Of a stretch of 12,813 nucleotides of DNA, positions 1 through 6,494 are shown piece by piece. Within the stretch, counting starts at the first letter, position 1; every line of letters begins with the position of its first letter. A program made the translations under genes and the position numbers. A model generated the notes under the pieces. The model was not told the origin of the DNA, did not search any database, and was given only the letters and a program-made list of their open reading frames with translations. Where the stretch lies: positions 1-12,813 of the forward strand of contig JAEZIW010000087.1 of assembly GCA_023436525.1 (NCBI GenBank), read 5' to 3'. The stretch is from Bacillota bacterium (lineage in GTDB: Bacteria; Bacillota; Clostridia; Christensenellales; SZUA-584).

Positions 1-735
1 GTTATACAGCTCTTTTCGCGTACTTCGCTCAAAGTTAATCACCTTGTTGGCCATTGAAAGCAGCCTTGAAAGTATCTCCTTTTCCGAAACGCCGAGCGTC
101 ACCTGATTCGAGATCTGATAGAACGCACCGGACGCCGTGCTGCCTTCCCCAAACGCACCGCGCACTGTCATGCCCACCTTGCTGATCATTGATGTGATAC
201 GCGGCAGCGCCTTGGCCGCCGTCAACGCGGGCAGGTGCAGCATCAGCGAGGCACGCAGGCCTGTCCCCAGGTTCGACGGACAGCTCGTTAAAAACCCGAG
301 TTTATCGTCAAACGCGTAGCTCACACCCTCCGAAAGCATATTATCCAGGCGGTCCGCCGCGTCATAGGCCTTGTATAGCGCAAGCCCGGAGCTTAAGCTC
401 TGCAGCCGGTAATGGTCTTCCTCGAGTATCATCACGCTGATGCTTTGGTCGGCGCTGGATATCAGCCCGCCGAAACGGCTGCGTGATAGATCCGCGCTGA
501 TCACATGCTGCTCCACAAGCGCGCGTTTTTCCAGCTCCGACATATCGCTGAGACGCGCATAACTGAATTCAGGCGAAACAAGCAGCGATTGCCGAGCGAA
601 CCCGTGCACCTTCTCGATGTCGTCCGGGTTCGAAATTCTCACCGGGAAAGGCACATCGGCGATGTTTCTGGCGAGCCGTATGCGCGTGGAAACCACCACG
701 TCATTTTCGGGCGCACCGTCTTCCAGCCATTTCAT
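1..735 (-). CDS. mcsB: Protein arginine kinase McsB (partial, 3' end beyond window)
   Basis: McsB is an ATP:guanido phosphotransferase that phosphorylates arginines on CtsR and on damaged proteins, marking them for ClpCP. The window holds the first 245 residues of a family usually about 350 long; the end lies beyond the left edge. Visible hallmarks are STRIRLARN (residues 16-24), the ADQSISVMILEEDHYRLQ block (about 95-112), GFLTSCPSNLGTGLRAS (147-163, with the conserved Cys at 152), MLHLP (165-169) and FGEGSTASGAFYQISNQ (195-211). Two in-frame ATGs exist, at 741 and 735. The AGGAGG at 743-748 sits 7 nt from the ATG at 735 but only 1 nt from the one at 741, so 735 is preferred. The ATG at 741 would overlap the mcsA stop as ATGA. 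The gene is third in the ctsR-mcsA-mcsB order, usually followed by clpC, which would be off-window. Identification is very secure. Confidence 0.96.
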   Translation of the reverse strand, partial: MKWLEDGAPENDVVVSTRIRLARNIADVPFPVRISNPDDIEKVHGFARQSLLVSPEFSYARLSDMSELEKRALVEQHVISADLSRSRFGGLISSADQSISVMILEEDHYRLQSLSSGLALYKAYDAADRLDNMLSEGVSYAFDDKLGFLTSCPSNLGTGLRASLMLHLPALTAAKALPRITSMISKVGMTVRGAFGEGSTASGAFYQISNQVTLGVSEKEILSRLLSMANKVINFERSTRKELYN

Positions 736-737
736 GC

Positions 738-1238
738 TCATCCCTCCTTATCAAGCAGCGCGATTTCATCCCTGAGGCGTGCCGCTTCTTCAAAGTTCTC
801 CACCGCCACCGCTTCCCTCAGCTCTGTTTTGAGCTGTTCTTTGCGGTTTAGCCGTTCGTCCTCTTCCTTCTCTTTGCCGGGGTGCACCTCCACACGTTCG
901 CCGGGGCGCTTCCCCATATGCGTCATGCTCATGTGTATGCCTTTAATCGCCGGAGCGATGCTGTCTTCAAACACCTTGTAACAGTTGACGCAGCCGAGCT
1001 TGCCGTCTTTTTTAAAGCTTTCAAGCGTGGTGCCGCAAACGTCGCATTGCTGTCCATGTGCACCGGCTTCTTCGTAAAACGTGCTCATAAAGTCGTTGAA
1101 CGAGAACCACGGCATCACAACCGCTGCTTTTTTCTTGCTGGCGCACTGCGCACACAGATGCACCGTTTTCACCTGTCCGTTAACGAATGTCGTCATATGC
1201 ACGGAGGCGTTATTTTTCAGGCAATTATCGCAAAGCAT
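738..1238 (-). CDS. mcsA: McsA, zinc-finger/UVR-domain activator of McsB
   Basis: McsA is the zinc-binding partner that stimulates McsB kinase activity and takes part in CtsR and Clp stress control. The 166-residue product has four CxxC pairs (CDNC 3-6, CAQC 29-32, CDVC 65-68, CVNC 83-86), which suit two zinc sites. A charged linker follows (about 110-132, rich in K and E), then a C-terminal UVR motif with the pattern LKTELREAVAVENFEEAARL (136-155). A GTG at 1241 directly precedes the ATG at 1238. The AGGAGG at 1246-1251 is 7 nt from the ATG and 4 nt from the GTG, so I chose the ATG. The start overlaps the ctsR stop codon, and the SD sequences lie inside the upstream gene, which implies translational coupling. 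Length and domain order match the family. Confidence 0.95.
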   Translation of the reverse strand: MLCDNCLKNNASVHMTTFVNGQVKTVHLCAQCASKKKAAVVMPWFSFNDFMSTFYEEAGAHGQQCDVCGTTLESFKKDGKLGCVNCYKVFEDSIAPAIKGIHMSMTHMGKRPGERVEVHPGKEKEEDERLNRKEQLKTELREAVAVENFEEAARLRDEIALLDKEG

Positions 1239-1705
1239 CACTTTTCCTCCTCGCTCAGCAAAACAAGAACCAGCTGTTTTAATAATCCGGCCCGCACATG
1301 ATCCTTCAACATGGCCGGAATGGCGAGAGATTTATCAGCCACTGCCGCGCTCATCAGCGCACCCTCCCGTTTGCTGACAGCCTTGCTTTCCACAAGGCGG
1401 CAAATCACATCAAGCGCGTCGCGCTCGGATATGCTGTCACCGATACGTGTGGTGACAAGACGGAAAAGATGATCCGACTCGTCGATACTGAGACGCAGCA
1501 GACGGATGTAGCCGCCGCCGCCGCGTCGACTCTCGATGATGTAGCCCTTATCGGGCGTAAAACGCGTAGCGAGAACGTAGTTAATCTGCGACGGTGCGCA
1601 GTTAAAATGCTGCGCCAACTCGTTTCTCTGCAGCTCTATCTTTCCTTCATATTCACTCATCAGTTCCTTTATGAACTGTTCTATTGTATCGCTGAGAATC
1701 GACAT
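1238..1705 (-). CDS. ctsR: CtsR, class III stress-gene repressor
   Basis: CtsR is a dimeric winged-helix repressor of clp and related heat-shock genes in Firmicutes; McsB and McsA inactivate it. The 155-residue protein has the family N-terminus (SILSDTIEQFIKELM), a helix-turn-helix at about 27-45 (RNELAQHFNCAPSQINYVL) and TRFTPDKGYIIESRRGGGGY (48-67). The four glycines at 62-65 form the wing tip described as the thermosensing loop, and the arginines just before it (60-61) are in the area known to be phosphorylated by McsB. A C-terminal helical dimerisation region follows. The ATG at 1705 is preceded by AGAGG about 10 nt upstream, somewhat long spacing. It is first in the ctsR-mcsA-mcsB operon, and a perfect CtsR box lies in its own leader, so autoregulation is very likely. 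Confidence 0.96.
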   Translation of the reverse strand: MSILSDTIEQFIKELMSEYEGKIELQRNELAQHFNCAPSQINYVLATRFTPDKGYIIESRRGGGGYIRLLRLSIDESDHLFRLVTTRIGDSISERDALDVICRLVESKAVSKREGALMSAAVADKSLAIPAMLKDHVRAGLLKQLVLVLLSEEEK

Positions 1706-1722
1706 TGTTGCTCATCCTCTCT

Positions 1723-1739
1723 TTTGACTATCTTTGACC
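1723..1739 (-). promoter_or_regulatory. CtsR operator (heptad direct repeat)
   Basis: On the minus strand this reads GGTCAAA-GAT-AGTCAAA, an exact match to the known CtsR consensus (RGTCAAANANRGTCAAA). It lies between the -10 hexamer and the ctsR start codon, at about +3 to +19 of the predicted transcript, where bound CtsR would block transcription initiation. Confidence 0.93.
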
Positions 1740-1748
1740 TTTATTGAT

Positions 1749-1776
1749 ATTATACACTGTTTTTAATAAAAAGCAA
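1749..1776 (-). promoter_or_regulatory. ctsR operon promoter (sigma-A type)
   Basis: A perfect -10 hexamer, TATAAT on the minus strand, occupies 1749-1754. The best -35 is the weak TTGCTT at 1771-1776, 16 bp away. The start point would fall near 1742, immediately upstream of the CtsR box. The -10 is convincing; the -35 is poor. Confidence 0.7.
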
Positions 1777-1813
1777 TGGATTTATTGTAAATGAAGAGTG
1801 AAGAGGATAATAA

Positions 1814-1862
1814 AGAATTAAGAATTAACAATTAAGAATGAAGAATGAAGAATGAAGAATGG
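1814..1862. repeat. Tandem heptamer array, 7 imperfect copies
   Basis: Seven consecutive 7-nt units read AGAATTA, AGAATTA, ACAATTA, AGAATGA, AGAATGA, AGAATGA, AGAATGG. The flank at 1790-1800 (atgaagagtga) resembles further degraded units. The array is A-rich on the plus strand and lies about 60 bp upstream of the ctsR promoter. It has no coding potential. Confidence 0.85.
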
Positions 1863-2018
1863 AAAACTCAATATAGACATTATTGTCGATAGCCAAAAAG
1901 CCTTGATTTATCGTGATGTACTGATAATGGCATCATAACCTTAATAACTATGACCGAATCAGCAGCTTATCTTGAGTGACCAGTTTAGTTGCATTCTAAT
2001 ATGAACTTAAAATATATG

Positions 2019-2034
2019 TCGGTGTAAACACCGA
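2019..2034. repeat. Short perfect palindrome, possible weak terminator of cwlD
   Basis: TCGGTGT and ACACCGA form 7-bp arms around an AA centre. On the minus strand the hairpin is followed by CATATATTTTAA. That is U-rich but not a clean U-tract, so it may be a weak terminator for cwlD about 80 bp downstream of its stop, or a protein-binding site. Confidence 0.35.
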
Positions 2035-2111
2035 AGATAACATCCGTTCTCCTATACATAAAAATCTAACCGCTTTTGTCTCTCACTTACCGAATGACCA
2101 TCTGTCGCTTT

Positions 2112-2792
2112 TTACGCAGGCGTCGACTGATTCCGCTGCATGAAATACAGCTGCACGCCTTTGAATATCGCCATCGCGCACTTTTCCTGATACTCCTCCG
2201 TTTGCAGCAGCTTCTCGTCGTTCACGTTCGATAAAAATCCGCACTCCACCAGCACGCACGGGCAGCTGCCCGAACGCAATATAAAATAGGTCTCGGGCTT
2301 CTCCACGCGCGGCTTCTCAGGCTTAATTATTTCCACCAGCTGCTCCTGCATCAGTTTCGCGAGCACTTCCCCCTCGGTTGACTCCTTGTGAAAAAACACC
2401 ACCGGCCCGTAGCACGATGTATCGCTGAATTTGTTCATATGAATGGATATCACAATATCAGCCCCGGCGCTCTCGATAATCTGCTTTCTTTTTTTCATAT
2501 CTTCATTTTTTGTTTTGCCGAGCGCGTTTTCATCCTCACGTGTCATTATCACCGTATAGCCTTGGTTCTCACACATCATTTTCAGTTGTTTGGCAACCGC
2601 AAGATTCAGCCCGTCTTCCTTGACGCCATTCGGGCTTACCGCGCCGCCGTCAAAGCCGCCGTGCCCCGCATCAATCACAATAACGGTATCCTTTTGCTTC
2701 ATCACCGGTTCTGAGAGCGGTAACGCAATTAAGGATGCGATCAGCACAATCACTATTAAAAAGTAAATGAGATAACGTCTGCTGCGTTTCAT
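2112..2792 (-). CDS. cwlD: N-acetylmuramoyl-L-alanine amidase, CwlD type
   Basis: This is an Amidase_3-family zinc amidase that cleaves the amide bond between MurNAc and L-Ala. CwlD in Bacillus and Clostridia acts in muramic-lactam formation in the spore cortex. The 226-residue length is close to CwlD (about 237). A basic N-terminus and one membrane segment (about 7-25) act as signal or anchor, so the enzyme should face the extracytoplasmic side. Catalytic features are VIDAGHGGFDGG (39-50, with H44), E59 after GVK, SIHMN (116-120, with H118) and VLVECGFLSN (180-189, with E183). These supply the three zinc ligands and the catalytic glutamate. A GGAGGTG ribosome binding site lies about 6 nt before the ATG. 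It is 54 nt downstream of tsaD and probably co-transcribed. The family is sure; CwlD over another Amidase_3 member rests on length and architecture. Confidence 0.88.
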   Translation of the reverse strand: MKRSRRYLIYFLIVIVLIASLIALPLSEPVMKQKDTVIVIDAGHGGFDGGAVSPNGVKEDGLNLAVAKQLKMMCENQGYTVIMTREDENALGKTKNEDMKKRKQIIESAGADIVISIHMNKFSDTSCYGPVVFFHKESTEGEVLAKLMQEQLVEIIKPEKPRVEKPETYFILRSGSCPCVLVECGFLSNVNDEKLLQTEEYQEKCAMAIFKGVQLYFMQRNQSTPA

Positions 2793-2846
2793 AAAACACC
2801 TCCGCCGTTATCTCATCTATATTTTAATCTGCGAGAAATATAACCG

Positions 2847-3857
2847 TTATTCGAACAGCATCTTGCCGGCGTTTGCGTTGAGCCGCAGCGGCTCATGCGT
2901 TTCTGCCGAAAAAGCAGCCGCACAGCCGATCATCGCGGCGTTGTCCGTGCAATAGCGCAGCTCCGGCAAATACAGCGACAAGCCTGCCTTATCCGCGCGG
3001 GCCTGAAACTCGGCCCGGAGTGCGCCGTTCGCAGACACGCCGCCCGCGATGGCAATTTTGCTGATGCCAGTGCGTGCCGCCGCTTCAAATGTATTATCGG
3101 CCAAAAATGCTACCGCCTCGTGCTGAAAGCTCGCGGCAACATCGGCCTTTTTGTAGGCTTCACCCTTTTGCTCCATGTTGTGAATATGGTTAATCACCGC
3201 CGTTTTCAGGCCGCTGAACGTAAAATCGAGATGTGTCTCTCCCTTGAAGCCGCGCGGATACTGATAGATCGGGCTGCCCTCCCGCGCCAGCACTTCGAGC
3301 TTTGGCCCGCCCGGGTACCCGAGGCCCAGCACACGCGCCGTTTTATCAAACGCCTCGCCCACCGCGTCGTCGCGCGTTTTGCCGAGCAGACGATACTGCC
3401 CGTAATCTTCCACCACCACGATATGCGAATGCCCGCCCGATACAACGAGGCACAGGAAAGGCGGCTCCAGCGTTTCATGCGATATAAAAAGTGAGCAGAT
3501 ATGCCCTTCAATATGGTGCACCGGAATAAGCGGCAGCTTATGGTAATAGCTAAGCCCCTTGGCGTAAGACACGCCCACCAGCAGCGCGCCGATCAGCCCC
3601 GGCCCGTCCGTCACAGCAATCGCATCGAGATCGGCAAAGCCCATGCCTGCGTTTTGCAGCGCTTCATCCACGATGTACGGCAGCTTCATGACATGGTTGC
3701 GCGAGGCAATCTCGGGCACCACGCCGCCGTAAAGCTCGTGCTCCTTTTGCGTGTAAACCGCGCTGCCAATCACTTTGCGCCCCTGCGTCACCGCCGCTGC
3801 CGTTTCGTCGCACGAGGTTTCAATCGCGAGTATTTTCCTTTGGATATCAGGCTTCAA
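2847..3857 (-). CDS. tsaD: TsaD, tRNA N6-adenosine threonylcarbamoyltransferase (TTG start)
   Basis: TsaD transfers the threonylcarbamoyl group to A37 of ANN-decoding tRNAs, working in bacteria with TsaB and TsaE. The protein has 336 residues, normal for the family. It starts with ILAIETSCDET (9-19) and carries the metal-binding HIEGH (115-119), VVSGGHS (138-144), DDAVGEAFDK (163-172), TFSGLK (213-218), AGGVSAN (271-277) and CTDNAAM (303-309, with D305 as metal ligand). No ATG or GTG lies between the start and ILAIETS. The TTG at 3857 has an AGAGGAG about 7 nt upstream, so it is the likely start. It overlaps the end of the preceding gene by 11 nt, which suggests translational coupling and modest expression. 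tsaB and tsaE are not in this window. Confidence 0.95.
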   Translation of the reverse strand: MKPDIQRKILAIETSCDETAAAVTQGRKVIGSAVYTQKEHELYGGVVPEIASRNHVMKLPYIVDEALQNAGMGFADLDAIAVTDGPGLIGALLVGVSYAKGLSYYHKLPLIPVHHIEGHICSLFISHETLEPPFLCLVVSGGHSHIVVVEDYGQYRLLGKTRDDAVGEAFDKTARVLGLGYPGGPKLEVLAREGSPIYQYPRGFKGETHLDFTFSGLKTAVINHIHNMEQKGEAYKKADVAASFQHEAVAFLADNTFEAAARTGISKIAIAGGVSANGALRAEFQARADKAGLSLYLPELRYCTDNAAMIGCAAAFSAETHEPLRLNANAGKMLFE

Positions 3858-4557
3858 CGGCTTTGCTCCTCTTTTTGATGATGATCAGCCCGGCCGCCGC
3901 TGCTGCGTTAAGCGCAATAATCAGCGATACAAAACGAATGATGATGCGCGCCACAAGGTCTGAGAAGAACTGCTCGGGCACCATCATAATCAGCACATCG
4001 GTGCGCGGATCGAGCAGCCAGAGGTCGTTCGTGAAGAACAGATGATGGAACGAAATCCAAAACGACGTGAAATCGATCGCGGCATAAAGCCCCAGCGCTC
4101 CGACGATGATTACGAACACACCCGAGACATACAGGAACGACTTGCATAGTGTTTTCAGCGCCTGCTTTTTCTTAATCAGTATCGTCACCGCAATCAGTAC
4201 CGCCGCACCGATCAAAAAGACCGTGCGAACATCTCTCGCGTTCAAATACAGCGCCTTCACATCCACCATATGGTCTTTCTCGCGCTGACCGAACACCTCC
4301 TGCATCTCGCCGCCGATGCTCGCCTGCATATCAAGATTATCATCCGCATCCACGATGTAGTTTATCAGCTTATTCGTCACTGCGGTGAGATCCTGTTCGC
4401 TGAAGCCGATTTCCTGCGCGGTGTTCAGCTTGGCGTATTCGCTTGTAAAAAATGACGGGTTCAGTGCGAACATCTCTATGCTCATAATCAGCAGCGACAC
4501 GATCAGCATCACGCTCGCAATACCGGCGCATGAAGCGCCGAAGAATCTTTTGGCCAT
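3847..4557 (-). CDS. TIGR01906/DUF1461-type integral membrane protein, function unknown
   Basis: A 236-residue membrane protein of a family widespread in Firmicutes and without an established function. Four hydrophobic segments are visible: about 11-31, 112-128, 140-161 and 203-227. A soluble, probably extracytoplasmic loop of about 80 residues (31-111) lies between the first two, rich in D, E and Q. The family signature is between segments three and four: the FHHLFFTNDLWLLDPRTD stretch (170-187) followed by MMVPEQFFSD (191-200). The C-terminus is basic (IIIKKRSK). An AAAGGAG ribosome binding site lies 5-6 nt before the ATG. It is first in a likely operon with tsaD and cwlD, but those neighbours do not reveal its role. 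I am sure of the family from the NDLWLLDPRTD block but assign no activity. Confidence 0.85.
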   Translation of the reverse strand: MAKRFFGASCAGIASVMLIVSLLIMSIEMFALNPSFFTSEYAKLNTAQEIGFSEQDLTAVTNKLINYIVDADDNLDMQASIGGEMQEVFGQREKDHMVDVKALYLNARDVRTVFLIGAAVLIAVTILIKKKQALKTLCKSFLYVSGVFVIIVGALGLYAAIDFTSFWISFHHLFFTNDLWLLDPRTDVLIMMVPEQFFSDLVARIIIRFVSLIIALNAAAAAGLIIIKKRSKAVEA

Positions 4558-4826
4558 GGTGTCTCCTTTATCATTGGCAACAGCATTTATTTCTGCTGTT
4601 TTTCGTTATCTTTATCCATTGGATTCTACCACACGTGCGGCACATGCTCAAGCCGCAGCACAAACAATGATTTAATGAGAAATGAGATTGTGCAAAGATT
4701 TAATGGTCTGTATGGAACATCGGGAACTGTATCGCTATCTTCAGAAAACACCGATACCACAGAGCGAAGGAACAGGTGTCCGTAAGACATTGTTAATGAG
4801 CCTGCGTACAACTGAAGTGCAACACA
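4558..4826. other. Intergenic spacer between flippase gene and DUF1461 gene
   Basis: The 269 bases hold the promoter described above, a stem-loop at 4579-4600 (AACAGCA and TGCTGTT, 8-nt loop) and no gene I can defend. Short open frames exist on both strands around 4640-4811, but none has a family signature or a good ribosome binding site. No clear intrinsic terminator follows the flippase stop at 4827. Confidence 0.5.
4623..4651 (-). promoter_or_regulatory. Predicted sigma-A promoter of the DUF1461-tsaD-cwlD operon
   Basis: On the minus strand TTGAGC (4646-4651) is separated by 17 bp from TAGAAT (4623-4628). The TGG just before the -10 gives an extended -10 (TG-N-TAGAAT). The start point would be near 4616, giving a leader of about 59 nt that contains a 7-bp stem at 4579-4600. 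Confidence 0.6.
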
Positions 4827-6359
4827 TTATTTCATTCCCTTAATCATCTTCATCAACCGGCTTGCATCTTCGCGGCCAACACAGCGCGAGACCACCAGCG
4901 CAAGTATGTAAATGAGAATCATCAGCAGTATCTTAATTGTCAGCAGCCATACATTCACAATGCCGCCCAAAGAGAGCAGCGCAAACAGCAGCTTCACCAG
5001 CAGCGCCGACGACGCAACGCACAGCAGCGGCTTAATGATCCATTTCACAACCGGAATCCTCGCGCCGCTGGATATCAGCAGGCGCCTAATGCTCAAGGTG
5101 CCGTTAATCAGTGCGCTGACATAAAGTATAATGATGTACGCGTTCATCCCGAATTTGGGAACGAGGAGAAAGATCAGCAGTACACGCAGAGACGAATCGA
5201 ATATATTGATCTTCAGCGTCTGTACCTGCTGATTCAGCCCGTTCAGCATCGAATCCACAATAAAATCAAGATAGATCAGCGGCACCAGCGGCGCAAGCAG
5301 CATCAGCAGACGCGCGATATCACCGTTTTGATAAATCAGCAGGCTGAAATCCTTCGCGAACACCGTAAACACGCCCGCGAACAATATAGCGAGCAGAACT
5401 GTGTTCTTAAACACTCTGCCGAACAGGTACTGCACACGCCGCATGTTGTTCACGGCATAGGCTTCGGCCACCTCGGGTATCAGTAGCGTGCCCACCGCAG
5501 CGAGTATGCCGCACGGGAAGAATATGATCGGCATCGTCATGCCGATTTGCCCAAACTGCGACAGCGCCTGACTGGCGGTCGCGCCGAATTTACGCAGTCC
5601 CGCAGGTATCATGGTGTTTTCCGCCGTTCTCAGCGCCATGCGGATATACGAACTGACGGCAATCGGCAAAGCGATCGTCGCGATTTTTTTCGTCGTTCCT
5701 TTTTCGGCTGTCAGCTCCGGCCGGGTGTTTCGTCTGTCGATCATATAGAGTATAAATCCAAAACAGCAGGAAACCCCCTCGGAAATCATGCAGGCGAGTA
5801 TAATGGCAAAGCACGCGTATTCGAGGCCTTTGGGCAAAAACGCTTCGAGTATCAGAATAATGAGCACGATGCGTGTCATCTGCTCAAACATCATCTGTCC
5901 GGCGGGTTTTAACACCTTCTTCATGCCGTAGAAATACCCTTGCAGACACGATGTCAGGGCCATAAACGGCAGCCCGAAAGAAAGCGTTCTGACAGACAGC
6001 ACCGTGCGCACATCACCGAGCCAGCCCGCACCGATGAAATCGGACAAAAAATACAAAGCTGCGGCAAAAACGCAGCCGATTAACAGGCTGATGCAAAGAG
6101 CGCGGCGCAGTATGGTGCCGGCTCCCCTGCCGCCGTTTTTAGAAATGGCTTCAGCGGTAAGGCGCGACACCGCGATGCCGATGCCCGAGGACGCAAATGT
6201 GGCGGCCAGCATGTAAACGGAGAGAATCAGCTGATACAGGCCGATGCCCTCTTCGCCGATTTTGCCCGACATGTAGGCCAGCAGATAGATACCGATCACG
6301 CGCAGCAGCTGCGAGGTCAGCGTCAGTATCAGAGTGTTTTTCACAAAGCTTCGTTTCAT
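4827..6359 (-). CDS. SpoVB-like MOP-superfamily flippase (polysaccharide/lipid-linked precursor exporter)
   Basis: A polytopic membrane protein of the MATE/MOP superfamily (SpoVB, MurJ and Wzx group), which flips lipid-linked precursors such as lipid II or polysaccharide units. It has 510 residues, close to SpoVB (about 518), with roughly 14 hydrophobic segments. The N-terminus, MKRSFVKNTLILTLTSQLLR, then IGIYLLAYMSGKIGEEGIGLYQ is typical of the SpoVB/YtgP branch. SGIGIAVSRLTAE (about 58-70) and LQGYFYGMKKVLKPA (about 140-154) are further family landmarks. A GTG at 6377 would add six residues but lacks a ribosome binding site. The ATG at 6359 has GGAG 4 nt upstream and matches the family start. 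Presence beside sporulation genes fits SpoVB, but paralogues are common, so I give no gene symbol. Confidence 0.85.
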   Translation of the reverse strand: MKRSFVKNTLILTLTSQLLRVIGIYLLAYMSGKIGEEGIGLYQLILSVYMLAATFASSGIGIAVSRLTAEAISKNGGRGAGTILRRALCISLLIGCVFAAALYFLSDFIGAGWLGDVRTVLSVRTLSFGLPFMALTSCLQGYFYGMKKVLKPAGQMMFEQMTRIVLIILILEAFLPKGLEYACFAIILACMISEGVSCCFGFILYMIDRRNTRPELTAEKGTTKKIATIALPIAVSSYIRMALRTAENTMIPAGLRKFGATASQALSQFGQIGMTMPIIFFPCGILAAVGTLLIPEVAEAYAVNNMRRVQYLFGRVFKNTVLLAILFAGVFTVFAKDFSLLIYQNGDIARLLMLLAPLVPLIYLDFIVDSMLNGLNQQVQTLKINIFDSSLRVLLIFLLVPKFGMNAYIIILYVSALINGTLSIRRLLISSGARIPVVKWIIKPLLCVASSALLVKLLFALLSLGGIVNVWLLTIKILLMILIYILALVVSRCVGREDASRLMKMIKGMK

Positions 6360-6370
6360 CCGGCTCCGTC

Positions 6371-6405
6371 CCGTCACATAAATGTTAGTTAAATATATGT
6401 GACGG
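6371..6405. repeat. 10-bp perfect inverted repeat in the flippase leader
   Basis: CCGTCACATA (6371-6380) and TATGTGACGG (6396-6405) are perfect reverse complements 15 nt apart. In the minus-strand transcript they would form a stem ending about 11 nt before the ATG at 6359, next to the ribosome binding site. The symmetry would also suit a dimeric repressor. The adjacent CGGCGCGCCG (6403-6412) is a further 10-bp palindrome. Confidence 0.75.
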
Positions 6406-6422
6406 CGCGCCGAAAAAACTGC

Positions 6423-6449
6423 AAATAAAAAAGCACCGATTATCGGTGC
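6423..6449 (-). terminator. Intrinsic terminator upstream of the flippase gene
   Basis: On the minus strand GCACCGAT, A, ATCGGTGC form an 8-bp stem (6433-6449) followed by UUUUUU then AUUU. It is a clean leftward terminator, with no U-tract on the plus strand. It lies 64 nt before the flippase start, so the flippase promoter must lie between them, or the terminator acts as an attenuator or backup for the sugar operon. Confidence 0.8.
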
Positions 6450-6494
6450 AAGCAGGCAGGTTACTTATGTTATTGCTATGTAAAGTAACTATTT

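Larger units (their letters stand above)
1755..2111. other. Gene-free spacer between cwlD and ctsR
   Basis: About 360 bases with no convincing gene. It is AT-rich and holds a tandem heptamer array at 1814-1862 and a palindrome at 2019-2034. A 15-codon minus-strand reading frame (MLSSVFTPTYILSSY) begins near 2049 behind a good AGGAG at 5-nt spacing and ends at a TAG. Downstream of that stop the same frame has further stops, so it could be the head of a decayed gene or chance. No clear U-tract terminator follows cwlD. Confidence 0.5.

Noticed and set aside
2895..3494. 199-codon plus-strand open frame opposite tsaD
   Set aside because: Shadow of the tsaD coding sequence; composition is Arg/His/Ala-rich noise with no motif.
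4579..4603. Rightward terminator-like hairpin (AACAGCA/TGCTGTT then TTT)
   Set aside because: No plus-strand gene precedes it, the stem is only 7 bp and most of the T-run is within the stem. It lies in the leader of a minus-strand gene.
4626..4811. 61-codon minus-strand open frame, and a 50-odd-codon plus-strand frame from about 4684
   Set aside because: Both overlap the predicted operon promoter or lack a ribosome binding site, and neither shows a recognisable motif. At this length and base composition they are expected by chance.
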